The position numbers and the translations under genes are program-made. Of a stretch of 64,000 bases of DNA, positions 60,535-64,000 are shown in pieces. The notes under the pieces were generated by a model, which saw only the letters and a program-made list of their open reading frames with translations, was not told where the DNA came from and did no database searches. The stretch comes from a virus: IMG/VR virus record IMGVR_UViG_3300030117_001886, positions 1-64,000 of that record; one strand, written 5' to 3'. The number at the start of each line of letters is the position of its first letter. Position 1 is the stretch's first letter.

Positions 60535-60831
60535 ATGGGATACGGTAAAATTAAAATGAAAAAAGGTGGCGAAAAGAAAGTTGACATGGAAAAGGTCAAA
60601 AAAGACGCTAACAAGTTTATGAAAATGATGAAGTACAGATATGGTGACTTCAAAATGTCATATAAAGTAGGTGGAATGAAAGAAGTTGATGCAGAGAAAA
60701 ATCCTGGATTAGCTAAACTACCTACAAAAGTACGTAACAAAATGGGTTACAAAAAAGAAGGCGGCATGAAAAAGAAGATGATGGGTGGCACCAAAAAGAA
60801 AATGGACGGCGGCTATAAGATGAAAAAATAG
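60535..60831 (+). CDS. very Lys-rich small protein
   Basis: The protein has 98 residues, about a third of them Lys or Arg, with a Gly/Lys/Met repetitive end (GGMKKKMMGGTKKKMDGGYK). I prefer the ATG at 60535 over 60523, which would overlap the previous stop. Likely roles are nucleic-acid condensation or head filling, but no family is recognised. Its TAG stop shares one base with the GTG start of the next gene. Confidence 0.74.
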   Translation: MGYGKIKMKKGGEKKVDMEKVKKDANKFMKMMKYRYGDFKMSYKVGGMKEVDAEKNPGLAKLPTKVRNKMGYKKEGGMKKKMMGGTKKKMDGGYKMKK

Positions 60832-61313
60832 TGGCTTATACCATTACAGATATATATACAGACTATTGCGAGAACGTAGAGCAGATTGATAAAACTATGT
60901 TTAAAGACATATGCTTTGATTTTAATGAAGAAATCATAGAAATGTTATTAGATGGAAGTGAGTTTAACATGGGCAACAATCTATCAACTATATCTATAGT
61001 TAAAATGGACAGAGATCCTCGTAACAGAGTTATTGACTGGGCTGAGTCTAATAGATATAAAGAAGAGCTTAAGATGGCAGGAGAGATGCTCTATGACGCT
61101 AAAACAGGAGACGGAGTTCGTTGGCATATTTATTATACAGATGACTACTATTGTAAGTATTATTGGTACAAGGGTAGATGTAAAATAAAAAATAAATCAG
61201 TATACAGGTTTGATGCTACACGAGGTGTAAAAGGTAATAAAGAAAAATTAACAAGGCTGCTCAAGAAAGATGATCTAGCCTATTTAAGATTTAAAAAGCA
61301 TGGCAGTATATAA
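60831..61313 (+). CDS. conserved structural-module protein, unknown
   Basis: The 160-residue frame begins with GTG at 60831 (TAGTG overlap). ITDIYTDYCENVEQIDKTMF, DFNEEIIEMLLDGSEFNMGN, IDWAESNRYKEEL and RWHIYYTDDYYCKYYW form a pattern I recall from a conserved protein near the tail genes of Bacteroidota phages. The end (KLTRLLKKDDLAYLRFKKHG) is basic. It overlaps the next gene by 14 bases. The role is unknown; a tail-assembly protein is plausible. Confidence 0.75.
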   Translation: MAYTITDIYTDYCENVEQIDKTMFKDICFDFNEEIIEMLLDGSEFNMGNNLSTISIVKMDRDPRNRVIDWAESNRYKEELKMAGEMLYDAKTGDGVRWHIYYTDDYYCKYYWYKGRCKIKNKSVYRFDATRGVKGNKEKLTRLLKKDDLAYLRFKKHGSI

Positions 61314-62178
61314 TCAAATAACAAGTAGAGCAATCATTAGAAAGATAATGAGAGATCTACAGACTACTAGTGATAACTGGATTGATGATGCTATAGAGTG
61401 GATGGGTGAAGCTTTGGAGCACATAGGATCTTCTGCACAACTTCAAGAGAAAGGTTGTGTTCTTACTATAAAAAATTATAGAGCTGACTTACCTACTGAT
61501 TTGTATTATATAAACCAAGTTGCTATAAACAATAATGTACTACCTTCTGTTGAAAATGAATTAACTGAGATATTAGCTAAAATAGATGCTATAAAAGAAG
61601 ATCTTGATGCTAACCCTAATCAGAATGTTATTAGAGAACTTAGAGATCTTACTAATAGACTTGTGGTTCTAGAGAATATATATTTAGCAGATACTGCAGG
61701 ATTACAGCCCTTAGCGTACTCTACTACTAGTTTTCCTAAATCTATACACTGCACAGATTGTGTAAATGAGATGGCAAAACATAAAGAATCTTACTTTATA
61801 GATGCGGGCACAATAAAAACATCCTTTGTATCGGGTAAAGTATGCTTAAGTTATAAAGCATTCCCACTAGATGATATGGGGTATCCTATGGTGCCAGATG
61901 ATATAAGTTTTAAAGAGGCATTATTCTGGTATGTATATAAAAAATTATTATTAGGTAATAGTGTAAATGTACCAAATGGTATAAACTACACATTTGCAGA
62001 ACAGCAATGGAAGTATTATTGTACTCAAGCTAGAAACTCTGCTGTATTCCCAGATATTGATAAGTGGGAATCATTCTTAAACCAGTGGGTTAGAATGATA
62101 CCTAATATGAATAGGCATAATAATGCTTTTGAAAATTTAGGAACAAGAGAAATGTTAACGCGTAGTATTGACTATTAA
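61300..62178 (+). CDS. tail tubular/ring protein (gp4-like)
   Basis: The protein has 292 residues. It begins with TSRAIIRKIMRDLQTTSDNW and IDDAIEWMGEALEHIG, a helical domain like P22 gp4/T7 gp11-type adaptors. It then has a beta segment (GCVLTIKNYRADLPTDLYYI), an internal helical hairpin (ILAKIDAIKEDLDANPNQNV) and the C-terminal EALFWYVYKKLLLGNSVN segment. crAss-like phages encode such a ring protein just upstream of the stabilization-type protein, exactly as here. The stop shares one base with the next ATG (TAATG). Confidence 0.78.
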   Translation: MAVYNQITSRAIIRKIMRDLQTTSDNWIDDAIEWMGEALEHIGSSAQLQEKGCVLTIKNYRADLPTDLYYINQVAINNNVLPSVENELTEILAKIDAIKEDLDANPNQNVIRELRDLTNRLVVLENIYLADTAGLQPLAYSTTSFPKSIHCTDCVNEMAKHKESYFIDAGTIKTSFVSGKVCLSYKAFPLDDMGYPMVPDDISFKEALFWYVYKKLLLGNSVNVPNGINYTFAEQQWKYYCTQARNSAVFPDIDKWESFLNQWVRMIPNMNRHNNAFENLGTREMLTRSIDY

Positions 62179-64000
62179 TGAAAAGATTAAAAGGTTTAAG
62201 TAGAGATGCGAATCCAATAGATCAGCCTGTTGGAAGTTATAGATATGCTAAGAACATGGTTCTTGACATGGCTAAAAACGCTATTGTATCCGAGTCAGGA
62301 GATATTACAGTATCTGAATTAGGACAAAATGCAAATGCAAGTATTATTGGTTTTTGTGTGTTAGATTCTACAGAGATAGTTATATTCTTAGTAACGTCAT
62401 TTGGTGATTCTCAGATTGGGGTTGTAAATACTGACACTGGAAATCATAGTGTAATATTTAATGATAGCGCATGTACTGAAAAGTTAAATTTTAATTTAAA
62501 TCACCCGATAGAAGCTGAATATAAAATTAATGCTACTGACAATACTAGTGTATATTTTACAGATGATTTTAATCCACCAAGATTTATTAACCTTAACGAG
62601 CCTCCTATAGCAACTCCGAGTTTAAATATAGAGGTTGCATTCAATCTATTTCCAATTATTGAAAAATACCCTAAAGCAACTTTAGTAGAAGTTACTAATG
62701 GAGGTACTCTTAATGTTGGTACATATTGGATGACTTGCCAGTTGGTGTCAAGAGATGGAGCTACTACAAATGTTTTAGATGTTACTAGGCCTATATACAT
62801 TGGTCCAAATCCAGAGCCTCTAGCGCATCAACCTTTTGGTATTGGAGAAGCTTATGACAATGTAGATTTTCAAGGGGCAGATGCCGGTCAAACTAGTGGT
62901 AAAAAAATAATTGTAAATTTTGATAATTTAGATGATAGTTATACGTCTATACGTCCTATTGTTATAGCTCAGGTAGCAGGAGTTAGATCTGCTATAACTC
63001 TACCAGATCGCCCTTTATCACCAGGACAAACTGATATAACAATTCCATATACAGGATACGAAAGTTCTGCAACTTTTAATTTAGCTGAGATACAAGTAGG
63101 TAGAGCAAGTTATGAAAAAGCAAAAACTATTGCGCAGGTAGACGATGTATTATATTTAGGAAATCTTGTAAGAACTAAAGTAGATTTAGGTTATCAAAAA
63201 CATGCTAATAATATAAAAATAAGATCTAAACAACTAGATCCAAATGGAGGTGCAAATGATGTTATAGCAAATAATGTTAATGCAGCGTTTGGTATTAATC
63301 CACCCCTACATGCTGGTTCTGGTACTTTAAGTATATTTCATAATAATATTAACAGATCTACTCCAAATAACATAGCATTTGGTAGAAGTGCTTATGATAA
63401 TTACTATTTTAAAGGTTATCAAAGAGATGAAACATATGCTTTTTATATAACATGGATATTAAAAGATGGTACTGAATCTGTAGCATATCACATACCAGGC
63501 AGAGAAGCGGTTACACCTACTTTATCTGTAGAAGGAGGATATAAAGAAACAGAAGATTATATTACAGGCGGGTTAGGAAATCCAGGACCAGCAGATCTTG
63601 ATACAATGATGGGGCCGGTAGGGCCTGTTGCTGCTTCAGGTATAACTCCAAAACTTTTTCATTTAACAACATCTGGTTTTGATAAGACAGGAGGATTTAA
63701 TATGGGTTTTTGGCAAAATGAAAATGAAACCTATCCAACTGCTGCAGAAGATGTTAATGGAGATTTTGTAGGACTGCATGGACAAAAGGTTAGGCATCAT
63801 CATTTTCCAGCTGAAAGTCAAATTGATAATTCAAACCAACAAATTAATGGGGTCAATGGATCTCAAATAAGTGCCCATGCTGGAGCTAATTTTAATTCAA
63901 GAGGAGGAGGAATGATATGGGATGGTGGATATTCAGGACAAGGTACTAATTGTAGATTTAATCCTTTAGGATTTTATGCTACTGATATAGCATATCCTCA
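62178..64000 (+). CDS. large tail stabilization-type protein (3' end missing)
   Basis: The ATG at 62178 opens a frame that runs past the right edge, at least 607 residues. The beginning (MKRLKGLSRDANPIDQPVGS, YRYAKNMVLD, then IVSESGDITVSELG) is the pattern seen at the start of crAss-like 'stabilization' or muzzle-type tail proteins: G-L-x-R-D, P-x-G-x-Y-R-x-A-x-N and a first beta blade with N/S-E-x-G. Repeated beta strands such as YEKAKTIAQVDDVLYLGNLV and FYITWILKDGTESVAYHIPG continue the blade-like character. It would cap or stabilise the tail below the ring proteins. The rest lies outside the window. Confidence 0.75.
   Translation, partial: MKRLKGLSRDANPIDQPVGSYRYAKNMVLDMAKNAIVSESGDITVSELGQNANASIIGFCVLDSTEIVIFLVTSFGDSQIGVVNTDTGNHSVIFNDSACTEKLNFNLNHPIEAEYKINATDNTSVYFTDDFNPPRFINLNEPPIATPSLNIEVAFNLFPIIEKYPKATLVEVTNGGTLNVGTYWMTCQLVSRDGATTNVLDVTRPIYIGPNPEPLAHQPFGIGEAYDNVDFQGADAGQTSGKKIIVNFDNLDDSYTSIRPIVIAQVAGVRSAITLPDRPLSPGQTDITIPYTGYESSATFNLAEIQVGRASYEKAKTIAQVDDVLYLGNLVRTKVDLGYQKHANNIKIRSKQLDPNGGANDVIANNVNAAFGINPPLHAGSGTLSIFHNNINRSTPNNIAFGRSAYDNYYFKGYQRDETYAFYITWILKDGTESVAYHIPGREAVTPTLSVEGGYKETEDYITGGLGNPGPADLDTMMGPVGPVAASGITPKLFHLTTSGFDKTGGFNMGFWQNENETYPTAAEDVNGDFVGLHGQKVRHHHFPAESQIDNSNQQINGVNGSQISAHAGANFNSRGGGMIWDGGYSGQGTNCRFNPLGFYATDIAYP

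Overview
This window is part of the genome of a lytic, tailed crAss-like phage (order Crassvirales, podovirus-type virion) that infects a Bacteroidota host, most likely a marine flavobacterium. The phage assignment rests on a giant DFDVD-motif RNA polymerase polypeptide at the end of a rightward late block, a crAss-type series of terminase, portal, scaffold and major capsid genes, and a leftward replication block. The host assignment rests on promoters of the Bacteroidota type (TTTG, 19-20 bases, TAnnTTTG), A/T-rich start contexts without clear Shine-Dalgarno sequences, and a phage protein carrying a type IX secretion (T9SS) C-terminal sorting signal. No integrase, tRNA, insertion sequence or CRISPR array was seen.

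Layout. (1) 1-10962, plus strand: the 3' end of the late block. It holds a more than 2300-residue RNA polymerase polypeptide, cut by the left edge and carrying an HExxH peptidase-like motif, and a 1311-residue protein with a PD-(D/E)XK nuclease motif. (2) 11004-29934, minus strand: the replication and takeover block. It encodes a nucleotide-modification-associated domain protein, uracil-DNA glycosylase, 5'-3' exonuclease, rIIB, rIIA, a DUF1064 nuclease, primase, an SSB-like protein, a Sak4-like ATPase, a DnaB-type helicase, an SF2 helicase, a winged-helix protein, a stand-alone DnaA domain IV protein, family A DNA polymerase and many small unknown genes. Hairpin terminators, promoters and structured GC-rich elements divide it into several transcription units. 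(3) 29935-30655: the divergent strand switch, with hairpins, promoter -10 motifs and a 44-residue basic protein. (4) 30656-64000, plus strand: small basic proteins, a GroES-like co-chaperonin, an HU-like protein, TerL, portal, a transglycosylase-bearing protein, scaffold, capsid and connector genes, fibres, a set of exported proteins, lysis-associated genes, tail/ring genes, and the start of a large stabilization-type tail protein cut by the right edge. The two blocks converge at about 10965 and diverge at about 30000, so the late block probably continues through the unseen part of a circular or circularly permuted map into the polymerase genes at the left edge.

The most unusual part is 52216-57111. 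Between fibre genes and lysis genes, the phage encodes an outer-membrane-barrel-like protein with a signal peptide, a membrane coiled-coil protein, an exported thioredoxin-fold protein without a CxxC motif, a LamG-like lectin protein and an 845-residue surface protein. The last has a signal peptide, 14 GCTD-type cysteine repeats and a T9SS sorting domain. The same repeat occurs 8 times in a 1201-residue protein of the virion locus. I infer that the phage uses the host's own secretion route to place repeat proteins on the cell surface, possibly for superinfection control, lysis or virion attachment.
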